A DNA stretch of 64,000 bases from Amycolatopsis sp. CA-230715 (GTDB taxonomy: Bacteria > Actinomycetota > Actinomycetes > Mycobacteriales > Pseudonocardiaceae). Under the pieces are notes generated by a model that saw only the letters and a list, made by a program, of their open reading frames with translations, ran no database searches and was not told the DNA's origin. The position numbers were made by a program, and so were the translations under genes. Where the stretch lies: assembly GCF_018736145.1 (NCBI RefSeq), contig NZ_CP059997.1, forward strand, positions 1,859,501 to 1,923,500. The letters run 5' to 3'. This document shows, piece by piece, positions 32,321 through 40,743 of this stretch; the first letter of the stretch is position 1; every line of letters starts with the position of its first letter.

Positions 32321-34000
32321 TCACGGGGTGGGGATCATGAAGCTCAGCACACTCGCCTGCAGCAGCGCGAGAACGCCGACCACGCCGGTGAGCACGAGCG
32401 ACCACAGGAAGGTCTGCCGCAGCAGGGTGCCCTCCTTCCCGCTCTGCCCGATCGCGGTGGCGCCGATGGACAGGTTCTGCGGCGAGATCATCTTGCCCAT
32501 CACGCCGCCGGAGGTGTTCGTCGCACCGGCGAGCGTCGGGTCGAGGTGCAGCTGCTGCGCCGAAATCACCTGCATCGGCCCGAAGATGCTGTTCGTCGAC
32601 GCGTCGGACCCGGTCAGGAACACCCCGAGCCAGCCGATGTAGGCGGAGAACAGCGGGAACAGCGCGCCGGTCGCCGCGAGCGCGAGCCCGAGCGTCTGCG
32701 TCGCGCCCGAATAGTTCATCACGAACGCGATGGCCAGGATCATGAAGATCGTCGCGAGCGCCCACCGCATCTGGTGCACGGTCCGCCGGTACGTCCTGGC
32801 CAGCAGGCCCGGTTTCGCGCCCATCGCGAACCCGGCGATCAGCGCGGCGGCGAGCGCGACCGTGCCGGGCGAGAACAGGAAGTCGACGGTGAACGACGCC
32901 GCGTACGGGGTGTCCTTCGGCGTGATCGGCGCGTGCTGCACGACCGCCTTGTCCAGCCCCGGCCACCCGAACACCCAGTCCGCCTTGTGCAGCAGCTTCG
33001 TCAGGTCGAGCCACGGCGGCAGGTCCTTGAAGATCGTGCCGATCCGCGAGGCGAAGATCGCCGCGATCAGGATGACGTAGGGCAGCCACGCGTGGAACGG
33101 TCCCGCCTTCGGCGCACCGGTCGCCGCGGCCACCGGCTCCTCGCCGTCGAAGCGCCACACGGTTTTCGGCTGCCAGAACCGGGTGAGGATCCACAGCGAC
33201 GCCATCGCGCCGAGCGCGGCCACCACGTCCACCAGGCTCGGGCTGACGTAGTTCGACACCACGAACTGCAGGGCCGCGAAGGTGATCCCGGCCGTCGCGA
33301 CCGCGGGGAGCACCTCCAGCATGCGCTTCCAGCCCGCGAGCACCACCACCAGGAACGCCGGGATGATCACCGCGAGCCACGGCACCTGCCTGCCCACCAT
33401 CGAGGAGAACAGATCCGTTGCCTGGTCCGGTTTCAGGTGCACGATCGGCGCGGTGAGCCTGCCCAGCACGATCAGCGGGTTGCCGAGCCCGCCGAAGGCC
33501 ACCGGTGCGGTGTTCGCCAGCAGCGCCAGCACCACGGCCTTCACCGGCGGGAACCCGAGCGCGGCCATCATCGCCGCGGTGATCGCGATCGGCGAGCCAC
33601 CCCCGGCGACGCCTTCGAGCAGCGCGCCGAAGCCGAACGCGATGAGCAGCGCCTGGAGCCTGCGGTCCTCGCTGAACCCGGCGAGCACGGTCTTGATGCT
33701 GTCGAACCGGCCGGTGGCCACCGTGACGTTGTGGAAGTACACCGCGTGGAAGGCGATCCAGGCGACCGACCACACCCCGAACACCACGCCCATCGCCGCC
33801 GAGTCCAGTGCCAGCCCCACCGGCATGCGGTACAGCGCCAGCGCGACCGCGAGCGCGGTGAGCAGGGCCAGCGCCGCGGAGAGGTGGGCGGACCGGCGCA
33901 GCACGCCGAGCGAGACCAGCAGCACGACGATCGGCAGCGCCGCCAGCAACGCGGAGGGCCACAGCCCGCCCGCCGGCTGGTAGTCCTGCACCCAGCCCAC
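32321..34000 (-). CDS. L-lactate permease family transporter (LctP)
   Basis: GTG 34000, just past the IclR stop, gives 559 residues, the usual LctP length. About 12-14 membrane helices are visible. Family marks are FGFGALLEGVAGGGSPIAIT, NTAPVAFGGLGNPLIVLG and, near the C-terminus, FLTGSDASTNSIFGPMQ and NTSGGVMGKMISPQNLSIGA. Members import L-lactate, D-lactate or glycolate with protons or Na+. The start lies 2 bp from the upstream IclR stop, so the two genes are coupled. No lactate dehydrogenase gene adjoins, so the oxidising enzyme must lie elsewhere. Confidence 0.93.
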   Translation of the reverse strand: MGWVQDYQPAGGLWPSALLAALPIVVLLVSLGVLRRSAHLSAALALLTALAVALALYRMPVGLALDSAAMGVVFGVWSVAWIAFHAVYFHNVTVATGRFDSIKTVLAGFSEDRRLQALLIAFGFGALLEGVAGGGSPIAITAAMMAALGFPPVKAVVLALLANTAPVAFGGLGNPLIVLGRLTAPIVHLKPDQATDLFSSMVGRQVPWLAVIIPAFLVVVLAGWKRMLEVLPAVATAGITFAALQFVVSNYVSPSLVDVVAALGAMASLWILTRFWQPKTVWRFDGEEPVAAATGAPKAGPFHAWLPYVILIAAIFASRIGTIFKDLPPWLDLTKLLHKADWVFGWPGLDKAVVQHAPITPKDTPYAASFTVDFLFSPGTVALAAALIAGFAMGAKPGLLARTYRRTVHQMRWALATIFMILAIAFVMNYSGATQTLGLALAATGALFPLFSAYIGWLGVFLTGSDASTNSIFGPMQVISAQQLHLDPTLAGATNTSGGVMGKMISPQNLSIGATAIGQSGKEGTLLRQTFLWSLVLTGVVGVLALLQASVLSFMIPTP

Positions 34001-34002
34001 GC

Positions 34003-34788
34003 TCAGGCTCCTTGCGCCGGTACGTGACCGAGGCGGCGGGACAGCGCGGCCGCGGTGGCGACGACCAGCCCGGCGAGTTCGCCGCGACGCGGCAGCACCC
34101 GTTCCGCCGGTCCCGCCACGCTCATCGCGGCCACCGGCGCCCCGCTGCGATCCCGGATCGGGGCCGCCACGCAGCCGACCCCCGGCTCGTTCTCGACGTC
34201 GTCGAGCGCCCAGCCCTGGCGGCGCGCGGTCACCAGCTCGTCGAGCAGACGAGGCAGCTCGACGATGGTGTTCCCGGTGAGCCGGTCCAGTTTCATCCGC
34301 CGCAACCGCTCCACTCTGTCCACTTCGGACAAAGCGGAGAGGTAGGCCTTGCCGAGCGAGGTCGCGTACTGCGGGCGGCGCGCGCCGAGGCGGCACTTGA
34401 GCGTCACCGCGCCCGCGCTCTGCTCGGTCGCCACGTAGACCATCGCGTTGCCGTCCGGAACCGCGAGATAGGTGGTCTCCCCCGACTTTTCCGCGAGCGC
34501 GGCGAGGAACCGGGGTGCCGCGCGGTGCAGGTCGCTCGACGACATCGCGCGCACGCCGAGTTCGACGAGCCTGGTGCCGAGCCGGACGCGGCCGGTCACG
34601 TGATCGGCTTCGAGGTAGTCGAGCTGCTTGAGGGTGTTGACGATGCGGTACACCGCGCTCCTCGACAACCCCAGCTGCGTGGCGATCGCGTTCGTCGAAA
34701 TCTCCTGCTTGAGCCCGACGTGCCGGAGCACCGCCAGCCCGCGCTCCAGAGTGCCGCTGCGTTCGAACGTGCCGTGCTCACAATCCAC
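34003..34788 (-). CDS. IclR-family transcriptional regulator
   Basis: GTG 34788 is favoured over the upstream in-frame start at 34830, because GGGAGG lies five nt before it; this gives 261 residues. The winged helix reads TNAIATQLGLSRSAVYRIVN, followed by the linker LVELGVRAM. The GAF-like effector domain contains YLAVPDGNAMVYVATEQSAG and the typical SLGKAYLSAL. It is coupled to the lactate permease gene 2 bp downstream and most probably controls it in response to lactate or a related acid. The 298 bp upstream hold its promoter and the STAS gene's terminator. Confidence 0.92.
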   Translation of the reverse strand: MDCEHGTFERSGTLERGLAVLRHVGLKQEISTNAIATQLGLSRSAVYRIVNTLKQLDYLEADHVTGRVRLGTRLVELGVRAMSSSDLHRAAPRFLAALAEKSGETTYLAVPDGNAMVYVATEQSAGAVTLKCRLGARRPQYATSLGKAYLSALSEVDRVERLRRMKLDRLTGNTIVELPRLLDELVTARRQGWALDDVENEPGVGCVAAPIRDRSGAPVAAMSVAGPAERVLPRRGELAGLVVATAAALSRRLGHVPAQGA

Positions 34789-35026
34789 GTCGACCTCCCA
34801 GCCCGCCCGGTGTGCCGTTCGCCGGGACACCGGCCCGATGAGCGGAAGGAAGTTAACACGTCCGATGTTTGTCAGGGAAGAGCGAAAAGTGAACTCGGTT
34901 CATTACCCCGAAAGGTCATCGCCGACGAAGATAGTCCTTTCCTGCCAGCGGATATTCACATCCATGAAAATCCAAAGAGGTCCAGACCATTGCTCGCTCT
35001 CCGATGACACATCGGAGGGGAACGTA

Positions 35027-35066
35027 AGCGAGGGCGGCACCCCGTGTCCGGGATGCCGCCCTCGCT
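35027..35066 (-). terminator. Strong stem-loop after the STAS gene
   Basis: A perfect 13-bp inverted repeat (AGCGAGGGCGGCA at 35027-35039 with TGCCGCCCTCGCT at 35054-35066) encloses 14 nt. It lies about 20 bp beyond the STAS stop on the minus strand. A second small hairpin (CTCCGAT/ATCGGAG, 34999-35017) follows in that direction. There is no U-tract, as is common in actinobacteria. Confidence 0.75.
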
Positions 35067-35086
35067 CTACAAAGGACTCGGTGGGC

Positions 35087-35437
35087 TCAGCGCGGTGCGG
35101 CGGCGGTGTCGAGCTTGGCGTGGACCGCGAACAGCGACGCGAGCCCGGTGGCTTCGAACACGCGCCAGACGATGTGCTCGGTGATGACCACGCTCACCTC
35201 GACCCCGCGCCCGCGAACCTCGACGAGCGCCTGCAGCCCGGCGCAGGACAGGAATCCGACGCGCGAGAGGTCCAGGACGAGTTCGCTCGTCGCGACGCGG
35301 TCCAGGTGTGCGCGCAACGCGTCCACGGTCATCGCGTCGACCTCGCCGACCACGGTCAGCACCGTCCGGTCGTCGTACTGACTCTCGGTGACCGATAGGC
35401 CGTGGCCGTCCGGCAACCGGGGCAGGGGTATTTCCAT
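35087..35437 (-). CDS. STAS-domain anti-sigma factor antagonist
   Basis: ATG 35437 is preceded by GAGGAG; this gives 116 residues. It is a complete STAS domain: TVLTVVGEVDAMTVDALRAH, then ELVLDLSRVGFLSCAGLQAL. The serine in FLSCAGL is the standard site for phosphorylation by an anti-sigma kinase. The protein should bind such a kinase or anti-sigma factor and release a sigma factor. No partner kinase gene lies nearby. It ends at a strong terminator. It differs from the second STAS protein at 27784, which lacks the serine. Confidence 0.9.
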   Translation of the reverse strand: MEIPLPRLPDGHGLSVTESQYDDRTVLTVVGEVDAMTVDALRAHLDRVATSELVLDLSRVGFLSCAGLQALVEVRGRGVEVSVVITEHIVWRVFEATGLASLFAVHAKLDTAAAPR

Positions 35438-35613
35438 GGTGCGCTCCTCTCGATGACCGCCGGATTCGAAAACCCGCACTGTGTGGAGATGCGCGAAACC
35501 ACTGGCGGCCATCAACGTCCGCTCGACAATCGCTGACCGGAGCACGTGTCTGAACAACAGCCAGTGACTTCCAAAGTACGCGCTCGCCGGGACAGGTCAA
35601 CCCCTCGGCCGGG

Positions 35614-36354
35614 TCAACGCGGTAAGCGGCGCCACAGCGCTCGCGGGAGCAAGCGCAGCACCGCGAACACCGGCCTCAGCACGCCGGGTACCCACACCTC
35701 GCCGCACCCGCGGCGCAGCGCGCCCAGCGTCGCCTTCGCCACTTGTGCGGGCGTGCTCGAAAACGGCGCGGGCGACATGCCCTCGGTCATCCGCCCCACC
35801 ACGAAACCCGGGCGGACGAGCAGCAACCGGACCCCGCTGCCCGCGAGCGCGTCGGCGAGCCCGCTGGCGAACCCGTCGAGCCCCGCCTTCGCCGAACCGT
35901 AGACGTAGTTCGCCCGCCGCACCCGCACGCCGGCGACCGAGGAGAACACCACCACGGTCCCGCTCGCCTGCTTCCGGAGCAGGTTCACGGCGTGGGTCAG
36001 CACGCTCACGTGCGCGACGTAGTCGGTGTGCACCACGGCGACCGCGTGCCCGGCGTCGTTTTCCGCACGCTGCTGGTCGCCGAGGATGCCGAACGCGGTC
36101 ACGATCACGTCCAGCGGGCCGAACCGCGTGGCGACGTCCTCGAGCAGCGGCAGGTGGCTCGCCAGGTCGTCGGCGTCGAACTCGACGCGTTTGACGGCAC
36201 CGGCGCCCGCCGCGCGCAAGGCGTCCTCCTGCGCGTCGAGGTCGTGGCTCCGCCGCGCGGCGAGCACGATCGTGCGCCCTTCGGCGGCGAGGCCGCGCGC
36301 GACCTCGAGCCCGATCTCACTGCGTCCGCCCAGCACCAGCACCGTTGAAGTCAC
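35614..36354 (-). CDS. DprE2-like short-chain dehydrogenase
   Basis: This 246-residue NAD(P)H enzyme has a GTG start at 36354. The cofactor motif GGRSEIG (residues 9-15) replaces the usual TGxxxGxG, and AFGILGD and VRRANYVYGSAKAGLDGF follow. The end, VFAVLRLLPRALWRRLPR, is very like that of mycobacterial DprE2 (Rv3791). DprE2 reduces the 2-keto sugar intermediate to decaprenylphosphoryl-arabinose for cell wall arabinan. No DprE1 oxidase adjoins, so this may be a paralogue with another sugar or lipid substrate. It shares a 43-bp divergent gap with the aldo/keto reductase. Confidence 0.82.
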   Translation of the reverse strand: MTSTVLVLGGRSEIGLEVARGLAAEGRTIVLAARRSHDLDAQEDALRAAGAGAVKRVEFDADDLASHLPLLEDVATRFGPLDVIVTAFGILGDQQRAENDAGHAVAVVHTDYVAHVSVLTHAVNLLRKQASGTVVVFSSVAGVRVRRANYVYGSAKAGLDGFASGLADALAGSGVRLLLVRPGFVVGRMTEGMSPAPFSSTPAQVAKATLGALRRGCGEVWVPGVLRPVFAVLRLLPRALWRRLPR

Positions 36355-36384
36355 GGAGCCGAGTGTGCCGTACGCGTTCGTGAC

Positions 36385-36397
36385 TAGGCTGCGCGCC
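36385..36397 (+). promoter_or_regulatory. -10 element TAGGCT, likely leaderless start
   Basis: TAGGCT (36385-36390) is 7 nt before GTG 36398. The gap to the divergent reductase gene is only 43 bp, so the two promoters must overlap. Confidence 0.55.
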
Positions 36398-37426
36398 GTG
36401 ACCTACGTTGCCGCGAACAGCCGATACGACACGATGCCCTACCGCCGCTGCGGCCGCAGCGGGCTGAAGCTGCCGCCCATTTCGCTGGGGCTGTGGCACA
36501 ACTTCGGCCACGACAAGCCGTTCGAGACCCAGCGCGCGATCTGCCGCCGCGCCTTCGACCTCGGCATCACGCACTTCGACCTGGCCAACAACTACGGCCC
36601 GCCGTACGGCTCGGCCGAGGAGAACTTCGGGCGGCTGCTCGCCGGGGACTTCGCGCCCTACCGCGACGAACTGGTCATCTCGTCCAAGGCGGGCTACGAC
36701 ATGTGGCCGGGCCCGTACGGCGACTGGGGCTCGCGGAAGTACCTGCTCGCCTCGCTCGACCAGTCGCTGAAGCGGATGGGGCTCGACTACGTCGACATCT
36801 TCTACTCGCACCGCTTCGACCCGGAGACGCCGCTCGAAGAGACCATGGGCGCGCTGGACACCGCCGTGCGCTCCGGGCGCGCGCTGTACGCGGGCATCTC
36901 CTCGTACTCCTCGGAAAAGACCGCCGAAGCCGTCCGGATCCTGCGCGACCTCGGCACGCCGCTGCTCATCCACCAGCCCTCGTACTCGATGCTCAACCGC
37001 TGGACCGAAGCCGACGACCTGCTCGGCACGCTCGACGAAGCGGGTGCCGGGTGCATCGCGTTCTCCCCGCTCGCCCAGGGCATGCTGACCAGCCGGTACC
37101 TCGACGGAGTGCCGCCGGACTCGCGCGCGGCGGCGGGAAAGTCGCTCAACCCCGGCACGCTCACCGAGGAAACGCTCGCGAAAGTGCGCGCCCTCAACGA
37201 AATCGCGCGGCGGCGGGGGCAGACGCTCGCCCAGCTCGCGCTCGCCTGGGGCCTGCGCGACCCGCGCATGACCTCGGTGCTGATCGGCGCGAGCAGCGTC
37301 GGTCAGCTCGAAGACAACGTCGCCGCGCTCGGCAACCTGGAGTTCACCGACGACGAGCTCGCCGAGATCGACCGCCACGCCACGGACGCGAACATCAACC
37401 TCTGGCAGCGGTCCAGCGCGCACTGA
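36398..37426 (+). CDS. Aldo/keto reductase (YghZ-like)
   Basis: GTG 36398 fits the family N-terminus (YRRCGRSGLKLPPISLGLWH); this gives 342 residues. It is a TIM-barrel NADPH enzyme. The catalytic tetrad is visible as D and Y in HFDLANNYGPPYGSAEENFG, K in VISSKAGYDM and H in YSHRFDP. The match to the E. coli YghZ (L-glyceraldehyde 3-phosphate reductase) group is good, including MWPGPYGDWGSRKYL. It should reduce small toxic aldehydes such as methylglyoxal or glyceraldehyde phosphate. It is monocistronic and divergent from the DprE2-like gene. Confidence 0.93.
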   Translation: MTYVAANSRYDTMPYRRCGRSGLKLPPISLGLWHNFGHDKPFETQRAICRRAFDLGITHFDLANNYGPPYGSAEENFGRLLAGDFAPYRDELVISSKAGYDMWPGPYGDWGSRKYLLASLDQSLKRMGLDYVDIFYSHRFDPETPLEETMGALDTAVRSGRALYAGISSYSSEKTAEAVRILRDLGTPLLIHQPSYSMLNRWTEADDLLGTLDEAGAGCIAFSPLAQGMLTSRYLDGVPPDSRAAAGKSLNPGTLTEETLAKVRALNEIARRRGQTLAQLALAWGLRDPRMTSVLIGASSVGQLEDNVAALGNLEFTDDELAEIDRHATDANINLWQRSSAH

Positions 37427-37456
37427 GGCGGCCTTCACGGCGAATATCCTGGGCCT

Positions 37457-37472
37457 TCACCCGATCGGGTGA
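37457..37472. promoter_or_regulatory. 16-bp perfect palindrome
   Basis: TCACCCGATCGGGTGA is fully symmetric with no loop, so it suits a dimeric repressor better than a terminator. It lies 31 bp past the reductase stop and 49 bp before the next start. Confidence 0.35.
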
Positions 37473-37520
37473 GGCTTGCGGTACAAAGGTGCCCTCCGGT
37501 GTGCGACCGAAGGGTTTCCC

Positions 37521-38048
37521 GTGAACGACGAAGTGTCGGTGTCCGCGCTGCTCGCGCGCGAAGGCTGGGGTGAGCACCTGCCGCCCCGGCCACGCTCGCG
37601 CTGGCGCGTGATGGCCGTGATGGCCGCCGTCGTCACGGGCTGCGGTGCCGCGGCCGTCGCCGTGAACGTCTCCTCGCCGTCCGACGACCGCGCCGACGAT
37701 CCGCTCATCGTGCAACCGCCGCCGCCCACCAGCGGCACCGGCGAAGAAACCACTGCCGTCCCGACGGCTCCGCCGAGCCGCCGGGGCGGCAGTGGCGGCG
37801 GCGAGCCGTCCACGGCGGCGTCCACTTCGGAATCACCGAGCCGAACCGGCCGCACCTCGGCGAAACCCACCACCGCCGCCCATCCCAGCACCGAGGACCC
37901 CGCCCCCACCGGGCATCCCGAGCCGAGCAGGCCCGCACCGCCCACCACCGGTGGCGGCGGCACCAGCACCCGCCCGGCCCCGCCGCCACCACCGACCACC
38001 TCGACCGCACCCCCGTGCACCATGTGGCCGGAATGGCTGTGGTGCTGA
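37521..38048 (+). CDS. Single-pass membrane protein with Pro/Thr-rich tail
   Basis: GTG 37521 (AAGGG upstream) gives 175 residues. A short cytoplasmic N-terminus (about 30 residues) precedes one membrane helix (RVMAVMAAVVTGCGAAAVAV). About 120 outer residues follow, dominated by Pro, Thr, Ser and Gly. The last ten, CTMWPEWLWC, are aromatic and bracketed by two cysteines that could form a disulphide ring. I recognise no domain. The cytoplasmic end resembles that of small anti-sigma-like or cell-surface proteins, but no evidence supports that role. Confidence 0.7.
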   Translation: MNDEVSVSALLAREGWGEHLPPRPRSRWRVMAVMAAVVTGCGAAAVAVNVSSPSDDRADDPLIVQPPPPTSGTGEETTAVPTAPPSRRGGSGGGEPSTAASTSESPSRTGRTSAKPTTAAHPSTEDPAPTGHPEPSRPAPPTTGGGGTSTRPAPPPPPTTSTAPPCTMWPEWLWC

Positions 38049-38061
38049 GAAAACGTCGGGG

Positions 38062-39114
38062 TCACCCGGTCCGCTGCACCATCAGGTGCGCGACGGCGGT
38101 CAGTTCGACCTCGGCCTTCGGGTCCGGATCGCAGGCGCGGAGTTCGGCGAGCGCGTCGGCCAGCAACGCGCTCGCCTGGTCGCGGCACCACGCCCGGCCG
38201 CCCGCGGCGTCGACGAGGCGCGCGGCCCGCACCAGATCGTCCACCGCCAGCGGATCCGGCCGGTGGTAGAGCTGCCCGAACTCCCGGCCCGCGTCGGTGT
38301 CCGAAGTCAACGCGGCCACCACGGGCAGGGACTTCTTGCGGCTGCGCAGATCCGAGTAGACGGACTTCCCGGTCGCGGCCGGGTCGCCCCAGATGCCGAG
38401 CAGATCGTCGACGAACTGGAACGCGAGGCCGAGCCGGTCGCCGAACGAGCGGAGGTGCCCTGCTCCGGCCGCGACGCTCCCTGCCGCCGCGGCACCCAGT
38501 GCGCACGCGCACCCGAGCAGGGCACCGGTCTTCCGCTCCGCCATCCGCACGCATTCGGCGAGGCCGACGTCCCGCCGCCGTTCGAACGACAGGTCCGCGC
38601 TCTGCCCTTCGACGAGTTCGAGCACCGCCGCGCTCAGCATCCGCGCCGACTCCGCGGCCACCGCGCTGCCGGTCGACGCGAGCACGTCACCCGCGAGCGT
38701 CAACAGCGCGTCGCCGGCCAGAATCGCCGCCGGAGTCCCGAAAACCGACCACACGGTCGGGCGGTGCCGCCTCGTCGTGTCCCCGTCCATCACGTCGTCG
38801 TGCAGCAGGGAGAAGTTGTGCGCCAGCTCCACCGCCACCGCGGCGGGCACGGCGCCGGCGGGATCGCCGCCCGCGGCCTGCGCGCTCAGCAGCGTCAGCG
38901 CGGGCCGGATCGCCTTTCCCGCCGACTCCTTCGCGGGTTTGCCCCGCTCGTCGAGCCAGCCGAAGTGGTAGCCCGCGATCAGCCGCATCGACCCCGGCAT
39001 CGAGTCGACCGCCTCCCTCAGTGCCGGGTCGAGCAGGCCCCTGCTCCACTCGAGGAGCGCGCGGACCGGGCGTCCGGTGGCCACGGGTAGCCCGGTGAGA
39101 TCCGAAGTGACCAT
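38062..39114 (-). CDS. Polyprenyl synthetase, family 2 encapsulin cargo type
   Basis: ATG 39114 gives 350 residues. The enzyme condenses allylic diphosphates with isopentenyl diphosphate. The first Asp-rich motif is DDVMD (106-110). The second is DDLLG (236-240), with glycine in place of the last aspartate. SMRLIAGYHFGW, GKAIRPAL and GIWGDPAATGKSVYSDLRSR are typical of the polyprenyl transferases annotated as cargo of family 2 encapsulin shells. Such cargoes carry a disordered N-terminal targeting tail. The reading frame continues open to 39258, so a longer tail is possible. No shell or terpene cyclase gene adjoins. Confidence 0.88.
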   Translation of the reverse strand: MVTSDLTGLPVATGRPVRALLEWSRGLLDPALREAVDSMPGSMRLIAGYHFGWLDERGKPAKESAGKAIRPALTLLSAQAAGGDPAGAVPAAVAVELAHNFSLLHDDVMDGDTTRRHRPTVWSVFGTPAAILAGDALLTLAGDVLASTGSAVAAESARMLSAAVLELVEGQSADLSFERRRDVGLAECVRMAERKTGALLGCACALGAAAAGSVAAGAGHLRSFGDRLGLAFQFVDDLLGIWGDPAATGKSVYSDLRSRKKSLPVVAALTSDTDAGREFGQLYHRPDPLAVDDLVRAARLVDAAGGRAWCRDQASALLADALAELRACDPDPKAEVELTAVAHLMVQRTG

Positions 39115-39972
39115 GCCAACCTGCCTTCCCCGAGTGGATTCGACGTCGTCCTCACTGGACTGTGTGCTGGCGTGCGCCCCTTCGCAGGGTGACCCGGCGC
39201 GGTTGCGAAGGGGCGCACCGGAGGGAGCGTCCCGCGCCCGGACGTGTGTCGGCCGCACGTCCGTGAGCCGCTCCGTGGTCGTAGAAATAGACGCGACGAA
39301 ATGGGTTCACAAAACGAGATGCCTGCGGAATTGGAAAACGATTGACGTCGTTTTCGCCGTGCATTTTCGAACGCCGATGGAACCGACGCTAGCACCGCCC
39401 GCGGCAACCCGTACAGTCACCCGAAAGTGCGGTCGCGGCGCCGATTAATCCAATTTTGCTCCGTACCGATTCATCAGATCCAGCTCTCGACTGCGACCCA
39501 CAGTAGAGCAGACGCTGCGTAGCCGTCTCACCGGCCACCCGAATGCGCGGCAGCTCGCACATCCGAGGCCGTTTCGCCTGCGCACGACCTCGGAGCGCAT
39601 ATCGAAACGCCGTCACAGCCGATGATCTTGCTCGTCAGGGTCACAAAGCGGTAGGTCGGCGCGCGGCATGGGCGGACCGTCCATCCCGGATCCGACTACT
39701 ACGGACAGTGAGCGCAGTGGTCGCTCAAATGGCGCACCGCGGGTCCACTTTGTACTCTTTTCCTCCCGTTCTCCTGATGCCAATAAGCCGACGACTCGGC
39801 CGCGCCGGTGACGTTTCGCACCGACTGGGAATCACCCGGATGAATTGTCGAATCGTGACTTGTCGGCACCGGCCGCGGCTGACTAGCTTCGATCACTATC
39901 GGCGGGCCCGCTGCCGGGTAATCGGCACGGGCGGATATTTCGGCGACCGCGCACGACCGGCGAAAGGCCACG
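39115..39972. other. Long intergenic region without a supported gene
   Basis: The 858 bp between the divergent prenyltransferase and DUF4239 genes are less GC-rich than their surroundings. Open frames here are short, lack ribosome sites and have poor codon bias. Visible structure includes an inverted repeat AAAACGA (39335-39341) with TCGTTTT (39348-39354), about 220 bp upstream of the prenyltransferase start. A promoter for the plus-strand operon lies at 39860-39889. I see no RNA gene. Confidence 0.6.
39860..39889 (+). promoter_or_regulatory. Promoter TTGTCG-18-TAGCTT
   Basis: TTGTCG (39860-39865) and TAGCTT (39884-39889) are separated by 18 bp, a sound housekeeping-sigma layout. The transcript would carry a leader of about 75 nt before the ATG at 39973. 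Confidence 0.5.
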
Positions 39973-40740
39973 ATGAGCATCTATCTGAGCGGTCTCCTCT
40001 GGGTGGTGGGCGCGGCCGCCGCTGGCGCGGGCAGCGCCTATCTGGTGAGGCGGTTCGGGCTCTCCGAAGGCAGACCTGACAACAACGACGCGGCGGGCCA
40101 GGTGTTCACGATCGTGAGCGGCCTGCAGGCGGTGATCGTCGCTTTCGTGCTCATTTCGCAGTTCGACGCCGTGGACGCGGCGCGCGACGGCGCCTTCAAG
40201 GAAGCGAACGCCGCGGTCGCCGCGTCGTGGGCGGCCGACGCGCTGCCCGAGCCGACGCGCGGCGAAGTCCGCGAGCAGGCCGCCGCCTACGCGCGCACGG
40301 TCCAAGACGTCGAGTGGCCGCAGATGCGCGCGGGCCACACCGTGGAGAGCGACGGCTGGGCCCAGCTCGCCAGGCTCCGCGACACCGTGGCGGACGCGCA
40401 GACCGCGGACGGGGACGACTGGGCCACCGACCGCAAGACCGAGGCCGCGAACCAACTCTGGGACGTGTACCAGGCGAGGCAGGAGCGGATCACCGGCGCC
40501 GTGCAGAACGGCCTCGGCGCGGTGCTGTGGTTCGTGTTGATCCTCGGCAGTGTGGTGACGGTTCTGATGCCGAACCTGTTCGGCGGCACCAAGCCGCGCA
40601 CGCACATCATCATCGTGTCCACCCTCGCCGGCACGATCACGGTGCTGCTGTTCGCCATCTACCAGTTGCAGAACCCCTACGCGGGCGGGACGAAGATCGA
40701 ACCGGACGCCTTCCGGTGGGCACTCGACCGGTTGAGCTGA
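39973..40740 (+). CDS. DUF4239 bestrophin-like membrane protein
   Basis: This 255-residue inner-membrane protein starts at ATG behind GAAAGG. Membrane helices lie at about residues 5-25, 45-65, 180-200 and 210-230. The long middle loop (about 70-175) is acidic and helical. The pattern NNDAAGQVFTIVSGLQAVIV, then FKEANA, matches DUF4239 proteins, which are distantly bestrophin-like and may conduct ions; the function is not established. The next gene starts 3 bp after its stop, so they are co-transcribed. Confidence 0.85.
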   Translation: MSIYLSGLLWVVGAAAAGAGSAYLVRRFGLSEGRPDNNDAAGQVFTIVSGLQAVIVAFVLISQFDAVDAARDGAFKEANAAVAASWAADALPEPTRGEVREQAAAYARTVQDVEWPQMRAGHTVESDGWAQLARLRDTVADAQTADGDDWATDRKTEAANQLWDVYQARQERITGAVQNGLGAVLWFVLILGSVVTVLMPNLFGGTKPRTHIIIVSTLAGTITVLLFAIYQLQNPYAGGTKIEPDAFRWALDRLS

Positions 40741-40743
40741 CCC

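Noticed and set aside
39543..40079. 178-codon plus-strand frame upstream of the DUF4239 gene
   Set aside because: It overlaps the DUF4239 start in another phase, has no ribosome site and lacks the GC-biased third positions of neighbours.
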